Shown: positions 1-5,626, counted from the first letter of the stretch. The stretch: 6,870 bases of DNA from UBA9337 sp038331135 (GCA_038331135.1 JBBQOS010000043.1:1-6870); one strand, 5' to 3'. A program made the numbers and translations. Notes: generated by a model from the letters alone, not told the origin.

Positions 1-43
1 AAATAACTCAAATTAATAGATAATTGTAATAATTTTAAATTAT

Positions 44-1345
44 ATGGCAAAGAAACAAGAAGAAAAAAGAACTGGTATAAATTCCAATGAATTTAATAGC
101 GCCATTTCTCAAATTTGTGATGAAAAAGGAATAAATAAAGATAAAGTCATGAAAACCGTGGAGGCTGCTTTGGCCGCTGCTTATAAAAAAGATTATGGCA
201 AAAAAAGCCAAAACATTCGAGCTGAAATCAGTGAGGTTTCTGGCGGAGTTAAATTTTTCCTTATAAAAGAAGTTGTGGATGAAAGTACTCGAGAATTTGT
301 GGAGTTGATAGAAATTGAAGAAGACGGCGCCAAAAAAGAAGTAATTCGAGAGATAAAAGATAACGAAGAAGAAAAATTGCCCAGATTTAACCCCGAAAGA
401 GATATTAACTTGGAGGAAGCTTTAAAAGTTAAAAAAGATGCAAAAGTTGGGGATGTTATCGAAGCAGAATTGGAAACTCAAGAAAGCTATGGAAGAGTAG
501 CGGCACAAACAGCCAAGCAAGTTATTATTCAGAGAATCAGAGAGGCTGAAAAGGATGCGATGTATGAAGAATACAAAGAAAAAGAAGGTGAAATATTAAA
601 TGGGATCATCCAAAGAATAGAGGGACAAAACATTTTTGTCGATCTTGGAAAGGCCACTGGTGTATTGTTTCCATCTGAACAAGTGCGCGGAGAAAATTAT
701 AAAATAGGGCAAAGACTTAAAGTTTATTTAGGTAAAATAGAATCTGATAATCGAGGTCCTGGCATAATTTTGAGCCGAACTCATGCCGATATGGTTAGAA
801 GACTTTTCGAATTGGAAGTTCCTGAAATATTTTCTGGCACAGTGGAAATAAAGTCAATTGCGAGAGAGGCTGGATCTAGAACAAAAATAGCCGTAACGGC
901 TAAAGAAGATGGAATTGACCCAATCGGTTCTTGTGTGGGACAAAAGGGCACTAGAGTACAAGCTATTATTGATGAATTGGGTGGAGAAAAAATTGATATT
1001 ATTGAATGGAATGAAAATATAGAAAAATTTATAGCAGCTGCACTTAGTCCAGCTAAAGTTTTGGCAGTAAAAATTAAAAATGTAGAAAATAAAGAAGTTA
1101 TAGCGGTGGTACCTAGTGATCAATTGTCATTAGCTATCGGACAAAAAGGACAAAACGTAAGATTGGCTGCTAAGCTCACCACTTGGAAGATTGATGTAGT
1201 TGGTGATGAAAAACCTGAAAAATTAGAAGAAACCAAAGAAACTAAAGAAGTCAAAGAGATCGAAAAAAATGAAGATGCTAAAGTGGTTAAAAAGTTAAGT
1301 AAGAAAAAAACTAAAACCGATGAGGCTTCAGAAGATGGGAAATAA
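44..1345 (+). CDS. nusA: Transcription termination/antitermination factor NusA
   Basis: NusA binds RNA polymerase and nascent RNA in the cytoplasm and modulates pausing, intrinsic termination and antitermination. The 433-residue product shows the family order: an N-terminal RNAP-binding domain (about 12-178, with the conserved stretch GRVAAQTAKQVIIQRIREAE at 150-169), an S1 domain (about 183-248), KH1 with GSCVGQKGTRV (295-305), and KH2 with LAIGQKGQNVRLA (363-375). A charged Lys/Glu-rich tail (386-433) replaces the acidic repeats of the longer E. coli protein (495 aa). Residues about 78-118 form a charged insert ending in KLPRFNPERD that is absent from the E. coli protein as I remember it. 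The start is the first ATG; the 43 visible upstream bases are AT-rich with no Shine-Dalgarno match. The gene is followed by tig rather than infB; anything upstream, such as rimP, is outside the window. The family assignment is near certain. Confidence 0.97.
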   Translation: MAKKQEEKRTGINSNEFNSAISQICDEKGINKDKVMKTVEAALAAAYKKDYGKKSQNIRAEISEVSGGVKFFLIKEVVDESTREFVELIEIEEDGAKKEVIREIKDNEEEKLPRFNPERDINLEEALKVKKDAKVGDVIEAELETQESYGRVAAQTAKQVIIQRIREAEKDAMYEEYKEKEGEILNGIIQRIEGQNIFVDLGKATGVLFPSEQVRGENYKIGQRLKVYLGKIESDNRGPGIILSRTHADMVRRLFELEVPEIFSGTVEIKSIAREAGSRTKIAVTAKEDGIDPIGSCVGQKGTRVQAIIDELGGEKIDIIEWNENIEKFIAAALSPAKVLAVKIKNVENKEVIAVVPSDQLSLAIGQKGQNVRLAAKLTTWKIDVVGDEKPEKLEETKETKEVKEIEKNEDAKVVKKLSKKKTKTDEASEDGK

Positions 1346-1370
1346 GCTAAGTTGAATTAATTTAATTAAT

Positions 1371-1374
1371 GGAG
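1371..1374 (+). promoter_or_regulatory. Shine-Dalgarno site that sets the tig start
   Basis: GGAG (within GGAGAAAG) lies 9 nt before the ATG at 1384. It overlaps the more upstream in-frame ATG at 1369, which itself has no ribosome binding site. This favours 1384 as the real start. It is the only clear Shine-Dalgarno site in front of any of the five protein genes here. Confidence 0.7.
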
Positions 1375-1383
1375 AAAGTTTTT

Positions 1384-2670
1384 ATGATTAAGAAATTACC
1401 AAAATCAAAAATAGAATTTAAATTAGTTATTGTTTGGAATAAATGGAAAATTTTTTTAGATGAAGCTGTTGAAAAAATTTCCAAAGAAATTAAAATTGAA
1501 GGATTTCGCCCAGGAAAGGCGCCTAGAAAAATAGTCGAGCAAAAAGTGGGAGTAGATTCGATTTTAAGTGCAGCCGCCGAAAGTGCTGTTAAAAAACATT
1601 ATCCAAAAAAGCTAGAAGAGCTAAAAATGGATATAATTGGTTCACCAGAAGTAAGTATAACTAAATTAGAAGAGGGAGAGGACTTAGAATTATTAATAGT
1701 AGCCTCGGTGATGCCTGATATTGAAGTAAAAGGTTATGAAGATGAAATTAAAAAAATAAATTCTGACTATGCCAAAGAAAAAATAGAAATAGCGCAAGAT
1801 CATATTTCCAAAGAATTGGATAAATTGGCTAAAAGTAGGGCAAAACTAATAACCGTCAGAAGATCGGCAAAGGAAAGTGATTCCGTAGTTGTTGATTTTG
1901 AAGTAAAGCAAAATGGAATTGTGATTGAGGGTGGTGTGGCTAACAACCATAATCTTATTCTGGGGAGCAACGTTTTTATTCCAGGATTTGAAGAAAAAAT
2001 AATTGGAGCCAAGGAAAATGAAGAAAGAGAGTTTGAGTTGGAATTTCCTAAGGAATATCACGAAAAAAATCTAGCTGGTAAAACGGCTCAATTCAAAGTT
2101 AAGGTAAATTTGGTGCAAGAAAGAGAGATTCCGGAAGTTAATGATGAATTTGCCATATCTTTGGGCAACTTTAAGGGCTTAGAAGATTTGAAAAATAATA
2201 TTAAAGAGGGGATACTAAAGGAGGAAAAATTTAGAAAACAAGAGAAGCGAAGAGGTGATATCGTGGAAATATTAATAAATAAAATTACTCTTTCGGATGA
2301 GTTGCCCGAGATTTTGGTGCACGAAGAAATCCAAAAAATGTTAAGTGAATTAGAGGCACAAATTCAACAAATGGGGATGAACTTAATTGATTATGTCGGA
2401 CAGCTTGGGAAAACAGTAAAAGATTTGGAAAAAGACTGGATCCCTCAAGCCCAAAAAAGAATTAAAGCTGCCCTAGCTCTAGAACAGATTATAAAAAATA
2501 AAGAAATTAGTGTATCTTCAGAAGAAATAGAAGAAGCTATGAATAAAACTTTGCAATTTTATAAAAACGAAAAAGATATCAAAAATAAAATTGATATGAA
2601 AAGGTTGTATGACTACACCCAAGGCATGCTAAAAAACGAAGAGGTTTTTAAGATGTTAGAAAAAATGTAG
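1384..2670 (+). CDS. tig: Trigger factor, ribosome-associated chaperone and peptidyl-prolyl isomerase
   Basis: Trigger factor docks at the ribosomal exit tunnel and shields emerging chains. From the ATG at 1384 the protein has 428 residues, close to the E. coli length (432). The N-terminal ribosome-binding domain (about 1-115) carries the signature GFRPGKAP at 40-47. The FKBP-like PPIase domain lies at about 160-247 and includes GSNVFIPGFEEKIIGAKENE. The C-terminal helical arms (about 248-428) are rich in Lys, Glu and Gln. An in-frame ATG at 1369 would add MEKVF, but only 1384 has a spaced GGAG, and starting there gives the expected short lead before the first beta-strand. The start lies 38 nt after the nusA stop with no terminator between, so the two are probably one transcript. 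clpP comes next, an association also seen in E. coli (tig-clpP-clpX-lon). Confidence 0.96.
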   Translation: MIKKLPKSKIEFKLVIVWNKWKIFLDEAVEKISKEIKIEGFRPGKAPRKIVEQKVGVDSILSAAAESAVKKHYPKKLEELKMDIIGSPEVSITKLEEGEDLELLIVASVMPDIEVKGYEDEIKKINSDYAKEKIEIAQDHISKELDKLAKSRAKLITVRRSAKESDSVVVDFEVKQNGIVIEGGVANNHNLILGSNVFIPGFEEKIIGAKENEEREFELEFPKEYHEKNLAGKTAQFKVKVNLVQEREIPEVNDEFAISLGNFKGLEDLKNNIKEGILKEEKFRKQEKRRGDIVEILINKITLSDELPEILVHEEIQKMLSELEAQIQQMGMNLIDYVGQLGKTVKDLEKDWIPQAQKRIKAALALEQIIKNKEISVSSEEIEEAMNKTLQFYKNEKDIKNKIDMKRLYDYTQGMLKNEEVFKMLEKM

Positions 2671-3004
2671 CCGTACTAATTACCTTACCTACCAGCAGGC
2701 AGGCGAATCTATACAAATTTACGAATCTTAAAATCGAAGATTATTTATTCTATTGTAGTATTGTATTATTGTGAGTGTTGAAAATGTATAATATTGTCAT
2801 CGGTCACAAAAGTTATCTGTTATTAAAATTTAAATTTATTCTGGTGGCTAACTGCAGATGACTAATGACTAATATAGATTGGAATTTTCAAATGTGGAAG
2901 AAATTATTTTTGTGTTAGTATTGTAAGTGTAGTTTAATATGATTCAATACAAGTTGTTTGGTTATGTAACAGTTTCTTTTCAATTTGTTGCGAGATAATT
3001 TATT
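2671..3004. other. 334-nt intergenic region between tig and clpP
   Basis: I see no gene or RNA of a known family here. It holds a GC-rich decayed palindrome near its left end (listed separately) and a weak hairpin of AATCTT (2724-2729) with AAGATT (2737-2742) followed by a T-rich run, a possible weak tig terminator. It also holds a 10-bp direct repeat TAGTATTGTA (2756-2765 and 2916-2925), a 12-bp palindrome AAATTTAAATTT (2826-2837) and a tandem TGACTAA (2859-2872). A poor promoter candidate for clpP is TTGGAA (2879-2884), 17 nt, AATTAT (2902-2907), four of six matches in each box. A TATAAT at 2787-2792 has no good -35. This is the longest gap in the window. Confidence 0.6.
2683..2704. repeat. 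Degenerate GC-rich palindromic repeat
   Basis: The right arm GCAGGCAGGC stands out as GC-rich in an otherwise AT-rich gap. It faces an imperfect left arm, CCTTACCTAC, matching the reverse complement of the right arm at about 6 of 10 positions. From memory, CPR genomes often carry dispersed palindromes of the CCTGCCGGCAGGCAGG kind between genes, and this could be a decayed copy. The similarity is weak and only one copy is visible. Confidence 0.35.
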
Positions 3005-3598
3005 ATGAATAAAACTTCGAATCAATTTTTAATTCCGACTGTAATTGAGAAAACCAATTATGGCGAGAGAGCTTATGATATTTATTCTAGGCTTTTAAAA
3101 GATAGGATTATTTTTATCGGTTCTCCGATTGAGGACAATATGGCCAATGCTGTGATTGCTCAACTATTGTTTTTGGAATCACAAAACCAAAAAGAGGACA
3201 TCAAAATTTACATAAATTCTCCTGGTGGAGTAGTTAGCTCTGCTTTAGCTATCTATGACACAATGCAGTATGTCAAACCGGATGTGCAAACTATTTGTGT
3301 GGGACTAGCTGCTTCGGCAGCCTCACTTCTTTTAGCTGCGGGAGCTAAGGGTAAAAGAATGATTTTGCCCAACGGAGAGGTGATGATTCATCAGGTTATG
3401 GGAGGCGCGCGAGGACAAGCTACTGATATTGATATTCATGCTAAGCAGATACTTAAAACTAAAAAAAGGCTAAGTGAAATTTTAGCCAAGCATACGGGAC
3501 AAAAATTTAATAAAATAGAAGCAGATACCGAAAGGGATTATTTTATGAGTGCCTTGGAAGCAAAGAAATATGGAATAGTGGACAAGGTTATCCAATAA
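3005..3598 (+). CDS. clpP: ATP-dependent Clp protease proteolytic subunit ClpP
   Basis: ClpP is the barrel-forming serine peptidase that degrades proteins unfolded by ClpX, ClpA or ClpC in the cytoplasm. The length of 197 residues is normal. The triad is visible: Ser104 in GLAASAASLLLAAG, His129 in MIHQ, and Asp178 in TERDYFMS. INSPGG at 70-75 is the conserved motif that lines the active site, and GARGQATDIDIHAKQIL (135-151) is the handle helix. The nucleophile loop reads ASAAS where the common form is ASMGA, a substitution rather than a loss. The start ATG has only a weak GAG 10 nt upstream. No clpX or lon is seen next to it; pilC follows after 117 nt, so ClpP must partner with an unfoldase encoded elsewhere. 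Confidence 0.97.
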   Translation: MNKTSNQFLIPTVIEKTNYGERAYDIYSRLLKDRIIFIGSPIEDNMANAVIAQLLFLESQNQKEDIKIYINSPGGVVSSALAIYDTMQYVKPDVQTICVGLAASAASLLLAAGAKGKRMILPNGEVMIHQVMGGARGQATDIDIHAKQILKTKKRLSEILAKHTGQKFNKIEADTERDYFMSALEAKKYGIVDKVIQ

Positions 3599-3600
3599 TT

Positions 3601-3629
3601 TTTTTATTTTTATAAAAAAGTGGTATACT
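3601..3629 (+). promoter_or_regulatory. Probable extended -10 promoter for pilC
   Basis: TATACT at 3624-3629 is preceded by TGG (3621-3623), an extended -10 arrangement. The matching -35 position (TTTTTA, 3601-3606, 17 nt upstream) is poor, as is common for extended -10 promoters. The same segment contains an AT-only inverted repeat, TTTTTTA (3600-3606) and TAAAAAA (3613-3619), just after the clpP stop; I do not consider it a convincing terminator. The roughly 80-nt leader contains a weak inverted repeat, GTCTAA (3650-3655) and TTAGAC (3676-3681). No Shine-Dalgarno precedes the pilC ATG. Confidence 0.5.
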
Positions 3630-3715
3630 AAATATAGTAAATTTGAGCAGTCTAATGTTCTAAAATATAAAATAGTTAGACCTTAAAAAATAAATACAAA
3701 AATAGATAAAAAGAT

Positions 3716-4936
3716 ATGCCAAAGTTTCTTTATGCAGCCAAAAATTATGATGGCGAAACAAGGACCGGTGAATTAGTTGCAAAAGATGAGCAAGGAGTAG
3801 CTCAGCAATTAAAAGCGGATGGTTTTTTGGTTACTTCCGTAAGAGAGACGGAGGATAGTAATGGAAAGGTACACGTGGCTTTTGCAGATAGATTTACAAA
3901 AATATCACTTAAAGATAAAATGATGTTTGCGAGAAATCTAAGCGTGATGATTAGTGCCGGCCTAACTGTCTCAAAGTCTATAAGAAATTTAGCTGATCAA
4001 ACAAAAAATAAAAAATTTAATAAAATTTTGTTAGCTATTTTTGAGGACATAAAAGCGGGTATAAATCTTTCTGATACTATGGCTAAATATCCCAGTGTTT
4101 TTAATGAGCTTTTTGTCAATATGGTTAAGATCGGAGAAACTGGGGGAAATTTAGATGAAACCTTGACTATAATAGCCGTTCAATTAGAGAAAGAAAACGC
4201 TTTAATGGGCAAAGTAAAAGGAGCGCTTATGTATCCAGCAGTAATAATGGTTGCGATGACTGGAGTAGCTATCCTGATGCTTACCTATGTGCTTCCGCAA
4301 ATGACTGGGGTTTTTAAAGATATGGATGTGGAATTGCCTAAAAGTACTCAATTTATTATAAGCGCTAGTGATATTTTTAAAGAGCATAGTGTTTTGGTTA
4401 TGATGAGCATGGTTTCTACCCTGATAATACTGAAGCTGGGGATTAAGACTAAACCTGGAAAAAGAATGATAAGTTTTATATCTTTAAAAACACCAGTCAT
4501 TAATGACATTGTTATGAAAACAAATTGTGCTAGATTTTCTAGAATTTATAGCTCTCTTTTAAGGAGCGGTGTAACATCATTGGACGCCTTGCGGATAGTA
4601 GCTAATACTCTTTCTAATTATTATTATAAAAAAGCTATACGAGATAGTATAAAACAGATTCAAAAAGGAGTTGATCTTAGTAAAGTTATTGGTGAGAATG
4701 ATAAGATATTTCCTGTCTTAGTTAAGCAGATGATCGAAGTAGGAGAGCAAACAGGGGAAACAGAGGCCATTCTTCTTAAGATGGCAGAATTTTATGAAGA
4801 TGAAGTAAATCAGGTAACTAAAAATATTTCTTCAATAGTTGAGCCGGTACTAATGTTATTTATGGGTGTGGCGGTAGGATTTTTTGCCGTTGCAATGTTA
4901 CAACCAATGTACGGACTAATGGAAAACATTAACTAA
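3716..4936 (+). CDS. pilC: Type IV pilus / type II secretion inner-membrane platform protein (PilC/GspF family)
   Basis: Proteins of this family sit in the cytoplasmic membrane and couple the assembly ATPase (PilB/GspE) to pilin polymerisation or secretion. The 406-residue protein has the typical full length and two T2SF domains: about 67-194, with FARNLSVMISAGLTV (71-85) and KIGETGGNLDETL (138-150), and about 267-397, with the parallel motif EVGEQTGETEAILLKMAEFY (341-360). Three hydrophobic segments fit membrane spans at about 170-195, 224-242 and 374-397. The N-terminus (FLYAAKNYDGETRTGELVA) is also typical. No pilB, pilT, pilM or pilin is nearby, so it stands alone between clpP and the tRNAs. 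PilC and GspF cannot be told apart from sequence alone; a pilus role is inferred from what CPR bacteria usually carry. Confidence 0.93.
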   Translation: MPKFLYAAKNYDGETRTGELVAKDEQGVAQQLKADGFLVTSVRETEDSNGKVHVAFADRFTKISLKDKMMFARNLSVMISAGLTVSKSIRNLADQTKNKKFNKILLAIFEDIKAGINLSDTMAKYPSVFNELFVNMVKIGETGGNLDETLTIIAVQLEKENALMGKVKGALMYPAVIMVAMTGVAILMLTYVLPQMTGVFKDMDVELPKSTQFIISASDIFKEHSVLVMMSMVSTLIILKLGIKTKPGKRMISFISLKTPVINDIVMKTNCARFSRIYSSLLRSGVTSLDALRIVANTLSNYYYKKAIRDSIKQIQKGVDLSKVIGENDKIFPVLVKQMIEVGEQTGETEAILLKMAEFYEDEVNQVTKNISSIVEPVLMLFMGVAVGFFAVAMLQPMYGLMENIN

Positions 4937-4947
4937 TATTTTTTTTA

Positions 4948-4976
4948 TTGACAATAGGGATAAATTGTAATACTAT
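4948..4976 (+). promoter_or_regulatory. Promoter of the tRNA cluster
   Basis: A perfect -35 box TTGACA (4948-4953) is followed after 17 nt by TACTAT (4971-4976; four of six to consensus). Transcription would begin near 4983, about 20 nt before the first tRNA. It lies 11 nt after the pilC stop, within a T-rich stretch. An alternative -10, TAATAC at 4968-4973, would give a 14-nt spacer and is less likely. Confidence 0.8.
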
Positions 4977-5003
4977 TTGGTAAGTGTTTTAAAAGTTATA
5001 TAT

Positions 5004-5078
<75 letters not shown>

Positions 5079-5133
5079 AAGTTTCATAAAACATGAAATA
5101 CAAAGCATGCAGCAACTGAGTTATTTATTCTGA

Positions 5134-5273
5134 GTTATATGTTTCATGCTCTATGGGTGAAATGCCAGGATAGCTCAGTTGGTTAGAGCGCAGGACTCAT
5201 AAGCCTGAGGTCGAGAGTTCGAATCTCTCTCCTGGTACTAAAATATATAAACATGTAGCATGAAACACATAAC
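5134..5273. repeat. 17-nt inverted repeat bracketing the second CAT tRNA
   Basis: The left arm GTTATATGTTTCATGCT (5134-5150) and the right arm AGCATGAAACACATAAC (5257-5273) are complementary at 16 of 17 positions. They enclose the tRNA at 5164-5237 with 13 and 19 nt between arm and tRNA. In the transcript they could form a long stem with the tRNA on top. The left arm also overlaps the second copy of a 9-bp direct repeat, CTGAGTTAT (5116-5124 and 5130-5138). The role is unknown; processing of the tRNA precursor is one possibility. Confidence 0.75.
5164..5237 (+). tRNA. tRNA with CAT anticodon, probably elongator tRNA-Met (tRNA-Ile2 possible)
   Basis: Acceptor GCCAGGA (5164-5170) pairs with TCCTGGT (5230-5236), with a G1-U72 wobble. 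The D-stem is GCTC/GAGC (5173-5176/5186-5189), the anticodon is CAT at 5198-5200, and the T-stem is GAGAG/CTCTC (5213-5217/5225-5229). The C11-G24 pair and the paired acceptor end exclude an initiator. The anticodon stem CAGGA/GCCTG has an A31-G39 mismatch next to the loop. A73 is followed by CTA, so CCA is not encoded. A CAT anticodon also occurs in tRNA-Ile2, whose C34 is changed to lysidine by TilS; I cannot exclude this. The four-base-pair acceptor differences from E. coli Met and Ile2 are not decisive. Confidence 0.88.
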
Positions 5274-5305
5274 AAAACTTTTTAATTTGTTATACACTTC
5301 ATGTT
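5257..5305 (+). other. Alternative spacer hairpin between the CAT tRNA and the tRNA-Asp locus
   Basis: An 8-bp stem ATAACAAA (5269-5276) with TTTGTTAT (5286-5293) closes a 9-nt loop. An ACAC/ACAC internal loop separates it from an outer 8-pair stem, AGCATGAA (5257-5264) with TTCATGTT (5298-5305), including one or two G-U pairs. The left side reuses the right arm of the tRNA-bracketing inverted repeat, so the two folds exclude each other. No T-tract follows, so it is not an intrinsic terminator. Confidence 0.55.
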
Positions 5306-5321
5306 GGATGATACATAAATT

Positions 5322-5356
5322 GGGGGCGTAGCTCAGCTGGTTAGAGCGATTGCCTG
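5322..5356 (+). pseudogene. 5' half of a second tRNA-Asp, broken in the anticodon loop
   Basis: These 35 nt are identical to the first 35 nt of the intact tRNA-Asp (5416-5450). They start exactly at tRNA base 1 and stop at G34, the first anticodon base. The acceptor 5' strand GGGGGCG, a full D-arm and the 5' strand of the anticodon stem (ATTGC, 5349-5353) are present. After 5356 the sequence leaves the tRNA and enters CCTCGTCCCGCACC, which could be a decayed anticodon loop (GTCCCGCA against GTCACGCA) or a decayed acceptor end. No T-arm follows locally; the matching 3' half lies at 5522-5556. By itself it cannot be a tRNA. Confidence 0.85.
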
Positions 5357-5359
5357 CCT

Positions 5360-5518
5360 CGTCCCGCACCTTAAATATAATTTTTCAACTTAAACAATTT
5401 TTTCATGTTTTAAGCGGGGGCGTAGCTCAGCTGGTTAGAGCGATTGCCTGTCACGCAATAGGTCGCCGGTTCGAGTCCGGTCGCTCCCGCTTAACACAAG
5501 AAAAAGGTGCTGGGATCG
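5360..5518. repeat. Imperfect inverted repeat at the ends of the DNA between the tRNA-Asp halves
   Basis: The left arm CGTCCCGCACCTT (5360-5372) pairs with the right arm AAGGTGCTGGGATCG (5504-5518): 7 bp GCACCTT/AAGGTGC, a bulged T (5511), 4 bp TCCC/GGGA, a bulged T (5516), then 2 bp CG/CG. That is 13 pairs with two single-base bulges. The arms start within a few bases of where each broken tRNA-Asp half ends, and they enclose the intact tRNA-Asp. Confidence 0.6.
5416..5489 (+). tRNA. tRNA-Asp (GTC)
   Basis: This is a complete cloverleaf: acceptor GGGGGCG (5416-5422) with CGCTCCC (5482-5488; one G4-U69 wobble), D-stem GCTC/GAGC (5425-5428/5438-5441), and anticodon stem ATTGC/GCAAT (5443-5447/5455-5459). 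The loop is CTGTCAC with anticodon GTC at 5450-5452, and the T-stem is GCCGG/CCGGT (5465-5469/5477-5481) with a G-U pair. Discriminator G73 (5489) is the expected aspartate identity element. CTT follows, so CCA must be added by the CCA-adding enzyme. It is the only intact aspartate tRNA in the window and lies between broken copies of its own two halves. Confidence 0.96.
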
Positions 5519-5521
5519 CGA

Positions 5522-5556
5522 CAATAGGTCGCCGGTTCGAGTCCGGTCGCTCCCGC
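5522..5556 (+). pseudogene. 3' half of a second tRNA-Asp, broken in the anticodon arm
   Basis: These 35 nt are identical to 5456-5490 of the intact gene. They run from base 40 through the complete T-arm, the acceptor 3' strand CGCTCCC (5548-5554), G73 (5555) and one further base. Upstream, GATCGCGA may be a decayed anticodon loop (TCGCGACAAT against TCACGCAAT). There is no local 5' half. Its acceptor strand and four anticodon-stem bases (CAAT, 5522-5525) are perfectly complementary to those of the 5' half at 5322-5356, allowing the usual wobble. By itself it is not a functional tRNA. Confidence 0.85.
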
Positions 5557-5565
5557 ACTAAATTT

Positions 5566-5599
5566 AAGTCACATCTTTTTGGATGTGATTTTATTTTTT
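5566..5599 (+). terminator. Intrinsic terminator of the tRNA cluster
   Basis: The stem AAGTCACATC (5566-5575) pairs with GATGTGATTT (5582-5591) over 10 bp, including one G-U pair. The loop is TTTTTG, and the tail to 5599 is almost all T with one A. It lies 10 nt after the last tRNA fragment, in the right place to end the cluster transcript. The end of its T-tract overlaps the -35 box of the next promoter. Confidence 0.88.
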
Positions 5600-5626
5600 G
5601 ACAAACAATCTAATTTAAACTATAGT
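5598..5626 (+). promoter_or_regulatory. Promoter of pnp
   Basis: A perfect -35 TTGACA (5598-5603), a 17-nt spacer, and TATAGT (5621-5626; five of six to consensus) form the best promoter in the window. The expected start near 5633 gives pnp a leader of about 130 nt. The first bases of the -35 box are the last T residues of the tRNA-cluster terminator. Confidence 0.85.

Noticed and set aside
854..1123. Minus-strand open frames within nusA, tig, pilC and pnp (for example 854-1123, 1800-2012, 4202-4387, 5962-6318, 6401-6790)
   Set aside because: They lie opposite strongly supported genes, have composition typical of reverse-strand shadows, and show no recognisable domain or ribosome binding site.
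1369..1383. Alternative tig start at 1369
   Set aside because: It has no ribosome binding site, and the GGAG for the ATG at 1384 overlaps it.
3599..3620. Intrinsic terminator after clpP
   Set aside because: The inverted repeat contains only A-T pairs and is followed by G and mixed sequence, not a T-tract; it more likely forms the AT-rich upstream part of the pilC promoter.
5322..5556. Split tRNA joined in trans, or a self-splicing intron, for the two tRNA-Asp halves
   Set aside because: Joining the exact halves lacks the anticodon loop bases 35-39, so no functional anticodon results. Using 5356 joined to 5516 would restore GTC but with a loop one base too long. The 165-nt insert is too short for a usual group I intron and is filled mostly by a tRNA. 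Kept only as a structural finding.
5489..5556. attL/attR of an integrated element at tRNA-Asp
   Set aside because: A duplicated tRNA 3' half is typical of integration, but only about 31 nt separate it from the intact gene, no integrase is present, and the extra 5' half is not explained.
5350..5601. 83-codon open frame on the + strand across the tRNA-Asp locus
   Set aside because: Its peptide includes GGVAQLVRA and repeated GRRFESGRSR, the usual false peptide produced by translating a tRNA gene. It is explained by tRNA-Asp and its 3' fragment.
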